Part shown: positions 31,729 to 39,837 of the stretch, piece by piece
Numbering within the stretch: position 1 is the first letter of the stretch
Layout of the letters: each line of letters starts with the position of its first letter
Origin: Dinoroseobacter sp965279125
Lineage (GTDB): Bacteria > Pseudomonadota > Alphaproteobacteria > Rhodobacterales > Rhodobacteraceae
Length of the DNA: 64,000 bases
Direction of reading: 5' to 3'
Assembly: GCA_965279125.1 (NCBI GenBank)
Contig: CBDIHL010000044.1
Location: 402,778-466,777, forward strand
Program-made: the position numbers and the translations under genes
The notes under the pieces: generated by a model
What the model was told of the DNA's origin: nothing
Databases searched by the model: none
The model's input: the letters and a program-made list of their open reading frames with translations, nothing else

Positions 31729-32769
31729 TCAGGCGTCCTTGCAGACGGCACAATTGGGGTCGCGTTTCAGGCGCATCACGCGGGTCTCGGCATCGAGCGC
31801 GTCGTAGATCAGCATCCGCCCCCCCAGCCCCTCGCCTGCCTGCGTGATCTCCTTAACGGCCTCCAGCGCCATCATCGAGCCAATCACCCCCGGCAAAGGC
31901 CCCGCCACGCCGCCCTCGGCACAACTCGGCGCAAGACCGGGCGCGGGCGCTTCGGGGAAGATGCAGGCGTAACACGGCGCGCCGCGCACCGGGTCGAACA
32001 GGCTCAGCTGCCCGTCCCATTGGCTGATTGCGCCCGAAATCAGCGGCGTCCCGGTGGCCACGCAGGCGCGGTTGACCAAGGCACGCGTGTCGAAACTGTC
32101 GGTGCCGTCGAGGACCAGATCGAAGTCGTCAAACAACTCCTCGGCGATCTCCGGCGAGAGTTTGCGATTGTAGGGCTTGACCTCAACGCCGGGGTTCAGC
32201 GCTGTCATCGCCTCCTCCGCCGAGAACACCTTGGGCATGTCAGAGCGCGCATCGGTATGGATCACCTGCCGCGCCAAGTTCGACAGCGCGACGGTATCGT
32301 CATCGATCACGCCAATCGTGCCCACCCCAGCGCCCGCAAGGTAGAGCAGCGCTGGCGAGCCCAATCCCCCGGCCCCTACAACCAGTACCTTCGCATCCTT
32401 AAGCCGCTTCTGCCCCATCCCACCGATCTCGCGCAGCACAATATGACGGGCATAGCGCTCCAGCTCAGCGTCCGAGAACGGCCCTTGCGGCCCCCCTTGG
32501 GCAGGCGGCGGCGGGGCAACCCGCGCGCGCAACCGGCGCAATCCTTCGCGGTAAAGCAGCACCAAAGCCGCCGCCGCGCCCAGCATCAACCAGGTCGCCG
32601 CCGACCCGCCGGTCGCTTCACGCAAGGGCGCGCCATCGGGCAACACCGTGTGAATGCTCAGGACCACGACATACAAGAGGCCAATGAGCAGCCCGCGCGC
32701 CTGCACCGGGATGTTCACTTTGCGCCCGATCAACCAGATCGCGCCTGCGAGAAAGAAGATCAGAAACAT
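31729..32769 (-). CDS. MoeB/ThiF-type adenylyltransferase with an N-terminal membrane anchor
   Basis: A 346-residue E1-like enzyme that adenylates the C-terminus of a MoaD or ThiS-type sulfur carrier. The catalytic part shows YARHIVLREIGGMGQKRLKD, the nucleotide loop VVGAGGLGSPALLYLAGAGV, and DGTDSFDTRALVN. The zinc-site cysteine pairs are visible at CYAC and CAVC. Unusually, the first 80 residues contain three hydrophobic segments (MFLIFFLAGAIWLIG, GLLIGLLYVVVLSIHTVL, ATWLMLGAAAALVLLY), which should tether it to the inner membrane. No rhodanese domain follows. It overlaps the dut stop by one base (TGATG), in an operon coaBC-dut-this gene. Confidence 0.88.
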   Translation of the reverse strand: MFLIFFLAGAIWLIGRKVNIPVQARGLLIGLLYVVVLSIHTVLPDGAPLREATGGSAATWLMLGAAAALVLLYREGLRRLRARVAPPPPAQGGPQGPFSDAELERYARHIVLREIGGMGQKRLKDAKVLVVGAGGLGSPALLYLAGAGVGTIGVIDDDTVALSNLARQVIHTDARSDMPKVFSAEEAMTALNPGVEVKPYNRKLSPEIAEELFDDFDLVLDGTDSFDTRALVNRACVATGTPLISGAISQWDGQLSLFDPVRGAPCYACIFPEAPAPGLAPSCAEGGVAGPLPGVIGSMMALEAVKEITQAGEGLGGRMLIYDALDAETRVMRLKRDPNCAVCKDA

Positions 32770-33236
32770 CAGCCGCGCCCGGTCGATCCAAAGCCGCCCG
32801 CGCCACGATCCGTGTCGCCCAGCGCATCCACCACCGAGAACCGCGCTTGGACAACGGGTGCGATCACCGCCTGCGCAATCCGGTCGCCATGGGCAATCGA
32901 GAAGGGCTCAGCGCCATAGTTAATCAGCAAAACGCCCAAAGGCCCGCGATAATCGCTATCAATCGTACCCGGCGTGTTGGGCAAGGAAATCCCGTGCTTG
33001 AGCGCAAGGCCCGAGCGCGGCCTGATCTGCATCTCGAACCCCTCGGGGATCGCGACACGCAAACCCGTGGGCACGATCTTGCGCGCCATCGGCTCCAGCA
33101 CCATGCCTGCATCCCGATCATCCACAGCGAAATTCGCCCGAATATCCGCGCCCGCCGCCCCGGCCGTCTCATAGCTGGGCAAGGCCACGCCTCGATCCGC
33201 CCAGTCCTCCCAAAGCACCTCAAGAATTGGCTGCAC
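32769..33236 (-). CDS. dut: dUTP diphosphatase
   Basis: Hydrolyses dUTP to dUMP, keeping uracil out of DNA and feeding thymidylate synthesis. It has 155 residues, the normal trimeric form. All five motifs are visible: AGAAGADIRAN, RPRSGLALKHGI (motif 2), GTIDSDYRGPLGVLLIN (motif 3), GDRIAQAVIAP (motif 4) and the flexible C-terminal RGAGGFGSTGRG (motif 5). It lies 33 bases after coaBC; the gap holds an AAATATCCAAA-type repeat fragment. It is coupled to the MoeB-like gene. The coaBC-dut pairing is widespread in proteobacteria. Confidence 0.96.
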   Translation of the reverse strand: MQPILEVLWEDWADRGVALPSYETAGAAGADIRANFAVDDRDAGMVLEPMARKIVPTGLRVAIPEGFEMQIRPRSGLALKHGISLPNTPGTIDSDYRGPLGVLLINYGAEPFSIAHGDRIAQAVIAPVVQARFSVVDALGDTDRGAGGFGSTGRG

Positions 33237-33269
33237 AGCGGCCCCTCTTTGCTTTTCTAAATATCCAAA

Positions 33270-34469
33270 TCACCCGGCCAGAGCCCCCGCGATCCGCTCG
33301 GCAAGTGCCCGCGCCACCGCGTCCTTGCCCATCCGCGCCCAGGTCTCAGCGCCATCGTCAGAGACCAATGTAATCGCGTTTTCCGATCCGCCCATGATTC
33401 CCGTCTCAGGACGCACATCATTTGCCAAAATCCAGTCACAACCCTTGCGCAAACGCTTGGCGGTGGCGTTCGCAACCACATCATCGGTCTCAGCCGCAAA
33501 GCCCACGACAAGCCCCGGACGCCCCTCGGTCATCTGCGAAACGCCAGCCAAAATATCCGGGTTCTCGGCAAATTCCAAAGCAGGCAACGCGCCCGAGCCG
33601 TCCTTCTTGATCTTGCTGTCAGACGCTCCGACGACCCGCCAATCGGCCACAGCCGCCGCAAACACAGCCGCGTCGGCAGGCAAGGCCGCCTCGACTGCCA
33701 GCTTCATCTCAAACGCCGTCTCGACCTCGATAACCTCAACCCCCACGGGCCGCGCCACCTCCGCAGGCCCCGTCACGAAACTGACCCGCGCCCCCAGATC
33801 GCGCAAGGCCTCGGCAATCGCTGTGCCCTGCGCGCCCGAAGATCTATTCGCAATAAAGCGCACCGGATCAATCGGCTCGTGCGTCGGCCCGGAGGTCACC
33901 AGCACATGCCGCCCCGCCAAAGGCTTCGGGCCAAAATGCGCCCCCACAGCCTCGGTAATCGCCACAGGCGTCGCCATCCGCCCCGGCCCGAACTCGCCAC
34001 AAGCCATCTCGCCCGCGTCCGGTCCCACCAAAGCAACACCATCGCCGCGCAACACCGCCAGATTGCGCTGGGTCGCCGGGTGCTCCCACATCCGCACGTT
34101 CATCGCCGGCGCGATCATCACCGGCGTGTCGGTCGCCAGCAACAGCGTCGAAGCCAGATCATTCGCCAGCCCCCCGGCCATCTTCGCCATCAAGTCCGCC
34201 GTGGCGGGCGCGACCACGATCAAATCGGCTGAGCGCGATAGCTCGATATGGCCCATCTCGGCCTCGTCGGTCATATCAAAGAGGTCGCGGTAGACCTTCG
34301 CCGCCGCCAAGGCCGAGGCAGATAAAGGCGTTACAAACTCCTCCGCCGCGCGCGTCAGAACCGGCGTGACCGAAGCCCCGGCGCGGCGCAATTCGCGGAT
34401 CAGGTCGAGCGCCTTATACGCCGCGATCCCGCCCCCGATGATCAGTAAAATGCGTTTGCCAGCCAACAT
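33270..34469 (-). CDS. coaBC: Bifunctional phosphopantothenoylcysteine decarboxylase / phosphopantothenate-cysteine ligase
   Basis: Two consecutive steps of coenzyme A synthesis. It has 399 residues. The N-terminal flavin-dependent decarboxylase shows LLIIGGGIAAYKALDLIREL, the active-site loop in APAMNVRMWEHPATQRN and a substrate-clamp region around GEMACGEFGPGRM. The ligase domain shows HVLVTSGPTHEPIDPVRFIA with NRSSGAQGTAIAEAL, then ADWRV and VGFAAETDD. The start is at 34469. It leads the coaBC-dut-moeB-like operon. Confidence 0.96.
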   Translation of the reverse strand: MLAGKRILLIIGGGIAAYKALDLIRELRRAGASVTPVLTRAAEEFVTPLSASALAAAKVYRDLFDMTDEAEMGHIELSRSADLIVVAPATADLMAKMAGGLANDLASTLLLATDTPVMIAPAMNVRMWEHPATQRNLAVLRGDGVALVGPDAGEMACGEFGPGRMATPVAITEAVGAHFGPKPLAGRHVLVTSGPTHEPIDPVRFIANRSSGAQGTAIAEALRDLGARVSFVTGPAEVARPVGVEVIEVETAFEMKLAVEAALPADAAVFAAAVADWRVVGASDSKIKKDGSGALPALEFAENPDILAGVSQMTEGRPGLVVGFAAETDDVVANATAKRLRKGCDWILANDVRPETGIMGGSENAITLVSDDGAETWARMGKDAVARALAERIAGALAG

Positions 34470-34520
34470 GATAACGGCCTCCTTCGCCCCGCCCGACAGT
34501 GGCGCGCGCGCGCGCAGACG

Positions 34521-35216
34521 TCAACGCGCCAGCAGGTCCGCAATGGTGCGCCCACTTTCCAGAACATAGGTCAACATCACCCGCGCACTGGGATACGATC
34601 CCCATTTGTCGCGCAAAGCCGCGTCCGGATCGTCGCCCACAGCATTACGCACATCCGCCTGCATTTCAGGCGGTGCGGGGCCGAGGGCGACGTAATCCGC
34701 AATCCCCTCGCGCAAGATCGGGTCCATCTGGATATAGGCCCAAAGCCCGACCTGTTGCAGGGTCAACAGATGCGCCAGCTCATGCACCCCGTAGACCGTG
34801 GCACTGCGCGGCAGCGGCACCAAGGTTCCGCCTTTGAACATCCGGTCCGCCTCAATATCCGCGTCGGCCAAAAACGCATGCCGGGGCGCGATCACGGGAT
34901 AGGTGATGCCACCGGCAAAGCCGTATTGCGCGAAAAACCAGCTGCGCCGCCAGCCATCCCCGGTGATGTACAGATGCAGCGGAGCCGTAGCAGCCTCCAA
35001 CGCCGAAGCCGCCAAGTCCGCCTCCACCCGTGCCGCGAAGGCTTCCGTCTCAGGCGGCAGCGGCACCGTGCTATGGATGCGCAGCCCCTCGGTCCCGCCC
35101 TCATAGGAAAACGCCCATTTCGGATAGGCGACCGAGGCGGCATAGACCGCGAACAGGATCACGACCCCCAGCAAGGCAACCAGCCCGCGTCTTACCAACG
35201 CACGTCTAACTCTCAT
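34521..35216 (-). CDS. Membrane-anchored putative metallopeptidase
   Basis: A 231-residue protein with an N-terminal signal-anchor (RRGLVALLGVVILFAVYAAS) after a basic head, and a periplasmic domain containing VYGVHELAHLLTLQQVGLWA and, about 24 residues later, REGIADYVAL. The HExxH and the following Glu-Gly region resemble gluzincin-type peptidases. No close family was recognised. The start is taken at 35216 so that the anchor begins MRVRRALVRR; an ATG at 35234 would add six residues. Neighbours are coaBC and a ChaN-like gene, without clear functional link. Confidence 0.7.
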   Translation of the reverse strand: MRVRRALVRRGLVALLGVVILFAVYAASVAYPKWAFSYEGGTEGLRIHSTVPLPPETEAFAARVEADLAASALEAATAPLHLYITGDGWRRSWFFAQYGFAGGITYPVIAPRHAFLADADIEADRMFKGGTLVPLPRSATVYGVHELAHLLTLQQVGLWAYIQMDPILREGIADYVALGPAPPEMQADVRNAVGDDPDAALRDKWGSYPSARVMLTYVLESGRTIADLLAR

Positions 35217-35252
35217 AATTAGAAAGCTATGCATCCCGCCTGCAAAGACAAG

Positions 35253-36056
35253 CTACCGAAATGCCGCGCAGGGATCGGAACGGTCCACGCCGTCCGTCAA
35301 AAGCCAAACGTCATAGGGCGGCGCGCTCATGGGCGGCTGCTCCAGCTGGCCGACGGACAGAACGCTCAAGGCAGGTGCAACGCGGGCCAAATACCGCGGC
35401 ACCGCCCAATCGGTGCGCGCATGGCCATTGCCTGTGATCAGCACGACAGGACCGCCATGGGCCTCGAACGCCTCGACCACCGTGCGGGCAAATGAGGCGT
35501 CGCGCAACCGTTGCGCTGCCACCATGCCGGGCAACATGTCCTCAGGCAGCGCGTCGCAATGGGCGCTCATTTGACCCGCCTCGCGCACCTCTTGCTCGGC
35601 CACATCAAGCGCGCGGTCCAAGCCAAACGCCTCAGCCCCCGCGCCAAATGGCTTCGCCGCGCCCGAGAACACCGCAGAGCGCACAACGTCCCGTGGCAAG
35701 GCAGCGCCGTAGACGGACACACCCGCCCCGGCCTGAAAAATCGGCCAATACATCGAGAAATCGGGAAAGCCCGTATCGGCCCAATCGAATGCGGCCTCAA
35801 GCGTCGCGGCATCGCCCCAATCATCGGAGCCAACGCGCGCAACCTGATCGGGGCGCAGCATCTCGAACACCAAGGCGGCTGGAGTAAGGCCTGCGACAGC
35901 ACGCGCTTGGTTCAGATGGTGGGCGGGGTTGTCATGCACCTCGCCCAAAATAACAACGTCGGCGCGCGTCAGGGTGTCTAGCGCCGCCGACGTGATTTGC
36001 TCTGCCCATGAGGCCGAGGGAACGACGAGCAGAGCAGCAAGGACTAGGCGAAGAAT
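35253..36056 (-). CDS. ChaN-like (haem-binding lipoprotein fold) exported protein with an apparent AUU start
   Basis: A protein of the ChaN/DUF399 family, about 267 residues. The family signatures are ADVVILGEVHDNPAHH, GMVAAQRLRDASFA and VVLITGNGHARTDWAVPRYL. The conserved domain needs sequence upstream of any ATG, GTG or TTG. Extending the frame gives a textbook signal peptide, LRLVLAALLVVPSASWA-EQ, but the only start-like codon is ATT at 36054-36056, with GAGG seven bases upstream. It would overlap the rpoH2 stop by 13 bases. Alternatively a TTG at 35948 gives a shorter, leaderless protein, which cuts into the conserved core. Function in haem or iron handling is only family knowledge. Confidence 0.75.
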   Translation of the reverse strand: MLRLVLAALLVVPSASWAEQITSAALDTLTRADVVILGEVHDNPAHHLNQARAVAGLTPAALVFEMLRPDQVARVGSDDWGDAATLEAAFDWADTGFPDFSMYWPIFQAGAGVSVYGAALPRDVVRSAVFSGAAKPFGAGAEAFGLDRALDVAEQEVREAGQMSAHCDALPEDMLPGMVAAQRLRDASFARTVVEAFEAHGGPVVLITGNGHARTDWAVPRYLARVAPALSVLSVGQLEQPPMSAPPYDVWLLTDGVDRSDPCAAFR

Positions 36057-36922
36057 TGTTGGACCTCGCCCGACTGTGCGGTCAGGTTCTTGCGCATCTT
36101 GCCAAAGGCGGCGGCCTCTAGCTGGCGCACACGCTCTTTAGATAAGCCCAGCTCATTGCCGAGGCTTTCCAGCGTGCGGGGATCTTCGCGCAATTTGCGC
36201 TCACGCACGATAAACCGCTCACGCTCGTTCAGCGCATTCATTGCCGTCACAAGCCATCCGCGCAGAGTGGCGAGGTCATGATCTTCTTCGACCATTTCAG
36301 CGGCTTGCGGGCTGGTGTCTTCGAGCGCATCAATCCACTCGCGCCCCTCATCATCAACGGACTGCGTGGCGTTCAACGAAAAGTCCGAGCCAGACAAACG
36401 GCCTTCCATCATCTCGACATCGTGCAAAGGCACGCCGACCTCGGTGGAGATCATCTGGCGCAGCTGGTGCTTGTCCAGCTTCTCTCCGCTCGCCGCTGCT
36501 TCACGCTCCAACCGGGCCTGAACACGGCGCATGTTGAAGAACAGCGATTTCTGCGACGAGGTGGAGCCGGTGCGCACCATCGACCAGTTGCGCATGACGT
36601 GGTCCTGAATGCTCGCCTTGATCCACCACACAGCGTAGGTCGAGAAGCGGACACCCCGGTCGGGATCGAATTTGTCGGCGGCTTTCATCAAGCCGAGGGA
36701 AGCTTCTTGGATCAGGTCGTTCATCGGCGCGCCGTAGCGCTTGAATTTCGACGCCATCGAGATTGCGAGGCGCATATAGGCCGTGATCAGGCGGTGCAGA
36801 GCCTGCTCGTCGCGGTGATCGCGCCACGCATAGGCCAGCTTCAACTCGGTTTCAGCATCGAGGAGCTCGGCTTTCATTGCGCGCCGAGACATGTTCATGT
36901 CAAAAGATCCGTCCAGTGCCAT
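36044..36922 (-). CDS. rpoH2: RNA polymerase sigma factor RpoHII type
   Basis: An alternative sigma-32 family factor, 292 residues. Region 2 is clear: LITAYMRLAISMASKFKRYG with FDPDRGVRFSTYAVWWIKAS, followed by the RpoH box TSSQKSLFFNMRRVQ. Region 4 has RTLESLGNELGLSKERVRQL. As I remember Rhodobacter proteins, this N-terminus (MALDGSF, AMKAELLDAETEL) matches RpoHII, the singlet-oxygen and oxidative-stress paralogue, rather than RpoHI. A TGATC-N19-TA element sits upstream, fitting control by RpoE/ChrR. The gene is divergent from cobU. The ChaN-like gene overlaps its 3' end. Confidence 0.93.
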   Translation of the reverse strand: MALDGSFDMNMSRRAMKAELLDAETELKLAYAWRDHRDEQALHRLITAYMRLAISMASKFKRYGAPMNDLIQEASLGLMKAADKFDPDRGVRFSTYAVWWIKASIQDHVMRNWSMVRTGSTSSQKSLFFNMRRVQARLEREAAASGEKLDKHQLRQMISTEVGVPLHDVEMMEGRLSGSDFSLNATQSVDDEGREWIDALEDTSPQAAEMVEEDHDLATLRGWLVTAMNALNERERFIVRERKLREDPRTLESLGNELGLSKERVRQLEAAAFGKMRKNLTAQSGEVQQFFA

Positions 36923-36976
36923 TTCTCATCACCCCCGTGAGATGGGTTTGTCCAACCCTTGTTTCTGTTCGCATAA

Positions 36977-37006
36977 GGGCTACGCGGGAGGTCGCCGAAA
37001 GGATCA
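36977..37006 (-). promoter_or_regulatory. RpoE-type (ECF) promoter for rpoH2
   Basis: On the minus strand TGATC (37006-37002) is followed after 19 bases by TA at 36982-36981 (TAGCCC). Rhodobacter RpoE promoters have TGATC and a TA-containing -10 with 18-19 bases between them, and rpoHII is a known RpoE target there. The predicted leader to the ATG at 36922 is about 50 bases. Confidence 0.6.
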
Positions 37007-37012
37007 AAGATA

Positions 37013-37543
37013 ATGGTGGAAAAAACAGAAGCTGGCCTCACTCTGGTGCTCGGCGGAGCGTCGTCGGGGAAGTCTTCTTTCGCCGAAGCACTCGCCGTCG
37101 GGACCGAGCGACCGCGCATCTATATCGCGACGGCTCAGGCTTATGACGCTGAAATGGAAGCGAAAATTGCGGCACATAAGACGTCGCGCGGCCCCCATTG
37201 GCAGACGATTGAGGCCCCGTTCGATGTGGCAGGGGCGCTGAGCACCGCACGGGCTGATCACGTCGTCGTGATTGATTGCCTGACGCTGTGGTTGTCGAAC
37301 CTTCTGCTGTCCGGCGCTGATCTGGCTGCTGCGAGTGCGACCTTGCGCGCCGCAATCACCGACTGCCCCGCCCCGATCCTCGCCGTCAGCAACGAGACGG
37401 GTCAGGGGATCGTGCCGGAAACATCGCTCGGGCGACAGTTTAGGGCCGCGCAGGGCCTGCTGAACCAACAGATCGCCGGACAAGCGGAGCGGGTGGCCTA
37501 TGTGGTGGCAGGCCTGCCGATGTGGCTGAAAGGTGGGCCATGA
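37013..37543 (+). CDS. cobU: Adenosylcobinamide kinase / adenosylcobinamide-phosphate guanylyltransferase
   Basis: A bifunctional enzyme of the lower-ligand assembly stage of B12 synthesis, 176 residues. The P-loop is LVLGGASSGKSSFAEALA (residues about 11-28). RPRIYIATAQAYDAEM follows with the family His in IAAHKTSRG, then VVVIDCLTLWLSNLL and VSNETGQGIVPETSLGRQFR. In alphaproteobacteria the same protein is called CobP. Start at 37013, overlapping the -35 region of the divergent rpoH2 promoter region. It overlaps the cobC-like gene by four bases (ATGA). It also serves cobinamide salvage. Confidence 0.94.
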   Translation: MVEKTEAGLTLVLGGASSGKSSFAEALAVGTERPRIYIATAQAYDAEMEAKIAAHKTSRGPHWQTIEAPFDVAGALSTARADHVVVIDCLTLWLSNLLLSGADLAAASATLRAAITDCPAPILAVSNETGQGIVPETSLGRQFRAAQGLLNQQIAGQAERVAYVVAGLPMWLKGGP

Positions 37544-38112
37544 GCGCGCGCGATTGGTACTGGGTGCGCCACGGACCAACCCATGCCAAGGCGATGATCG
37601 GTTGGACGGATCTGCCTGCGGATCTCAGCGACACCCCCAAGCTGACGCGTCTCGCGCGGCGGCTGCCCCGCGACGGCCATGTTGTCTCGTCCGACCTGAT
37701 CCGCGCCGTGGCAACCGCCGACGCGGTCCAAGCCCAGCGCCCGCGCCTACCGCATCTGGCTGGCTTGCGCGAGATGCATTTTGGCGCGTGGGAAGGTCTG
37801 ACGCATTCCGAGGCAGAAGCCCTCGACAGCGACCGCATTTTCGCATTCTGGGACCAGCCCGGCGATGTCGCCCCGCCTGGCGGCGAGGCCTGGAACACCC
37901 TGCGCACCCGTGTCGATACCGCCGTAGATGCGCTGGAGGCGACCACGCCCCCCGGTCCCATCATCGCCGTTGCCCATTTCGGCGTGATCCTGACCCAAGT
38001 GCAACGCGCGCTTGGGGTGTCGGCGCGCGAGGTGTTCGCTCAAAAGATCGACAACCTGTCGCTGACGCAGATTGGTGGCGGCAAAGCCCTGCGGATCAAT
38101 CACACCCCGTGA
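37540..38112 (+). CDS. Histidine phosphatase family protein, probable alpha-ribazole phosphatase
   Basis: A 190-residue member of the phosphoglycerate-mutase-like superfamily. The catalytic signature is WVRHGPTHAKAMIGWTDL (RHGPT, His about residue 10), with LREMHFGAWEGLTHSEAEAL and the second histidine in IIAVAHFGVILTQVQ. GW(T)D after RHG fits CobC-like enzymes. Direct coupling to cobU (ATGA) makes a role in cobalamin assembly, removing phosphate from alpha-ribazole phosphate, the best guess. The start at 37540 is the overlap ATG. Family certain, substrate inferred. Confidence 0.85.
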   Translation: MSARDWYWVRHGPTHAKAMIGWTDLPADLSDTPKLTRLARRLPRDGHVVSSDLIRAVATADAVQAQRPRLPHLAGLREMHFGAWEGLTHSEAEALDSDRIFAFWDQPGDVAPPGGEAWNTLRTRVDTAVDALEATTPPGPIIAVAHFGVILTQVQRALGVSAREVFAQKIDNLSLTQIGGGKALRINHTP

Positions 38113-38190
38113 TGTGCCCTGCGCAAAAAACGCATTTGCCTCGCCGAATGCGTCGCGCCTAGTCTCGCCCAAACGAAAGGCCCCTAGATC

Positions 38191-39075
38191 ATGTCCTATC
38201 ACCTTATCATCGGCGACTATGCCTATTCCAGTTGGTCCCTGCGCGGCTGGTTGTTTTTCGAGCGCTTCGGCATCCCAAGAACGCAAACTCTGATAACGTT
38301 TCTCGAGGAGGAGGTCGGGGTCCAACTCGCCGACCACTTTCCCGCCAAGACTGTCCCAACGCTGGTCACGCCCGAGGGGGTCGCCATCGGTGAAAGCCTC
38401 GCCATGGCCGAGGAGCTGGCAACGCGCCACCCCGAGGCAGGTCTGTGGCCCAGCGATCCCAAGGCCCGCGCGATTGCCCGCGCACTGGCGTCGGAAATGC
38501 ATGCAGGCTTCATGGCCTTGCGCGGGTTCTGCCCGATGAACCTGCGCGCCGCCTATAGCGATGTGCCCGTGCCCGAGGATGTGACGAAAGATTTGCGGCG
38601 GTTGGAGGCGATCTGGGATCATGCACGCGCTTCGACCGCGCCAGAGGGGCCGTGGCTATGCGGGGACTACTCCATCGCAGATGCGATGTTCGCCCCCGTC
38701 GCTACCCGTATTGCAACCTATGGGCTCGAAGTGTCCGAGAGTGCGCAAGCCTATGTGGCGGCACATTTGGCTGACCCCGCGTTCCGGCGCTGGCGCGCGC
38801 TTGGGTTGAGCCGAGGACCTGATCTTCCGTGGTATGCGCGCGACTACCCAAAAGTGGCATGGCCTGGACCGAAGCCAATTCTGGCGCGTCCGGTTGAGAC
38901 TGGCCCGAGCGTGAATGCGCAATGTCCGTACTCTGGCAACCGATTACCAAGAGGCGTTTTTCCTGGATTTGGACGGCAAGATCTATGGCTTCTGCAACCC
39001 CGGTTGTCGCGACAAGACTGTGGCAGACCCAGAGGCATGGCCCGCGTTCATGGCGCTCGTGTCCTGAGGGGGTGA
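38191..39075 (+). CDS. Glutathione S-transferase family protein with a frame change near the C-terminus
   Basis: The first about 245 residues form a GST: thioredoxin-like domain (YHLIIGDYAYSSWSLRGWLF, KTVPTLVTPEGVAIGESLA) and helical domain (CGDYSIADAMFAPVATRI). The tail should continue as a small cysteine motif protein segment. After CPYSGN the present frame reads an arginine- and proline-rich stretch to 39075, while the +1 frame reads DLDGKIYGFCNPGCRDKT and PEAWPAFMALVS, ending at 39067. So a net -1 (or +2) change lies near 38935-38950. An 8-base deletion between two ACC triplets could explain it; a sequence error could too. The core enzyme would survive. Confidence 0.8.
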   Translation: MSYHLIIGDYAYSSWSLRGWLFFERFGIPRTQTLITFLEEEVGVQLADHFPAKTVPTLVTPEGVAIGESLAMAEELATRHPEAGLWPSDPKARAIARALASEMHAGFMALRGFCPMNLRAAYSDVPVPEDVTKDLRRLEAIWDHARASTAPEGPWLCGDYSIADAMFAPVATRIATYGLEVSESAQAYVAAHLADPAFRRWRALGLSRGPDLPWYARDYPKVAWPGPKPILARPVETGPSVNAQCPYSGNRLPRGVFPGFGRQDLWLLQPRLSRQDCGRPRGMARVHGARVLRG

Positions 39076-39117
39076 CGGCTCCTCGAGGAGCCGTAGACGC
39101 TCTTTCGAAAGAGCGTC
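39075..39117. terminator. Two tandem perfect palindromes between convergent genes
   Basis: Bases 39075-39094 (ACGGCTCCTCGAGGAGCCGT) and 39096-39117 (a 22-base palindrome centred on TTCGAA) are each fully self-complementary and one base apart. They lie between the GST gene and the convergent GntR gene. No T-runs follow, so they may stop transcription in both directions or serve another role. Confidence 0.6.
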
Positions 39118-39126
39118 GCCTCGCCG

Positions 39127-39795
39127 CTACCGCGCGAGCATCTTCAACCCTTGCGTCACGTCCATCCGGACCGCAAGCCGCAAAGCAGGCTCGTCGCCCG
39201 CCTTTAACGCTGCCAAGATCATCGTGTGGTGCCGAGGCGGCTCGGTCTTCCTAAGCCGTCCGTAAAGCGAGCGCATCGTCGGTCCCAGTTGAAGCCACAC
39301 CGTCTCGGCCATGGCCAGCATCGCCGGGGCTTGGGCGCGCAGGTAAAGGGTGCGGTGAAACTCTAGGTTCGTGCGGATATAGCCCACCGGATCGCCACTC
39401 GCGATTTCCTTGCCGATGGCGTTCTGGATCATCTCAAGTCGCTCGATCAGCGCAATATGGGCGCGGGGCATGGCGCGTCCGGCAAGCTCAGGCTCCAGAA
39501 GCGCGCGCAAGGCAGCCAGCTCCTCGATCCGGTCGGCGGTCAACTCGGGCGTAGACACGCGCCCCGAAGCCGACAGCATCAATGCGCCTTCGGCTGCCAA
39601 GCGCCGAACCGACTCACGCGCGGGTGTCATTGACACATCAAAGGTCTTGCCAATGCCACGCAATGTCAGCGCTTGGCCGGGATCCATTTCGCCATGCATG
39701 ATCTGGCTGCGCAAAGCGCGGTACACCCGGTCATGGGCAGCGCCCGCAGGGGTGGCAGGGGCAAGCGGGGCGTCTGGTTTCGTCTGGATCAACAT
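39127..39795 (-). CDS. GntR family (FCD) transcriptional regulator
   Basis: A 222-residue regulator with an N-terminal winged helix (RVYRALRSQIMHGEMDPGQA, VSMTPARESVRRLAAEGALM) and a C-terminal all-helical FCD ligand domain. Family metal-binding histidines are suggested by EFHRTLYLRA and the downstream RHHTMILAALKAGD. Such regulators sense small carboxylates or amino-acid breakdown products; the ligand here is unknown. The promoter regions of this gene and the divergent SMR gene share a short gap with an 18-base hairpin palindrome, a possible operator. Confidence 0.88.
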   Translation of the reverse strand: MLIQTKPDAPLAPATPAGAAHDRVYRALRSQIMHGEMDPGQALTLRGIGKTFDVSMTPARESVRRLAAEGALMLSASGRVSTPELTADRIEELAALRALLEPELAGRAMPRAHIALIERLEMIQNAIGKEIASGDPVGYIRTNLEFHRTLYLRAQAPAMLAMAETVWLQLGPTMRSLYGRLRKTEPPRHHTMILAALKAGDEPALRLAVRMDVTQGLKMLAR

Positions 39796-39837
39796 GGCGC
39801 TATGTGATCACGAACGACACCTAAGTCAAACAATTGC

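Noticed and set aside
35253..35948. ChaN-like gene starting at the TTG at 35948
   Set aside because: It would remove the signal peptide and cut into the conserved ILGEVHDN core, and no ribosome site precedes it.
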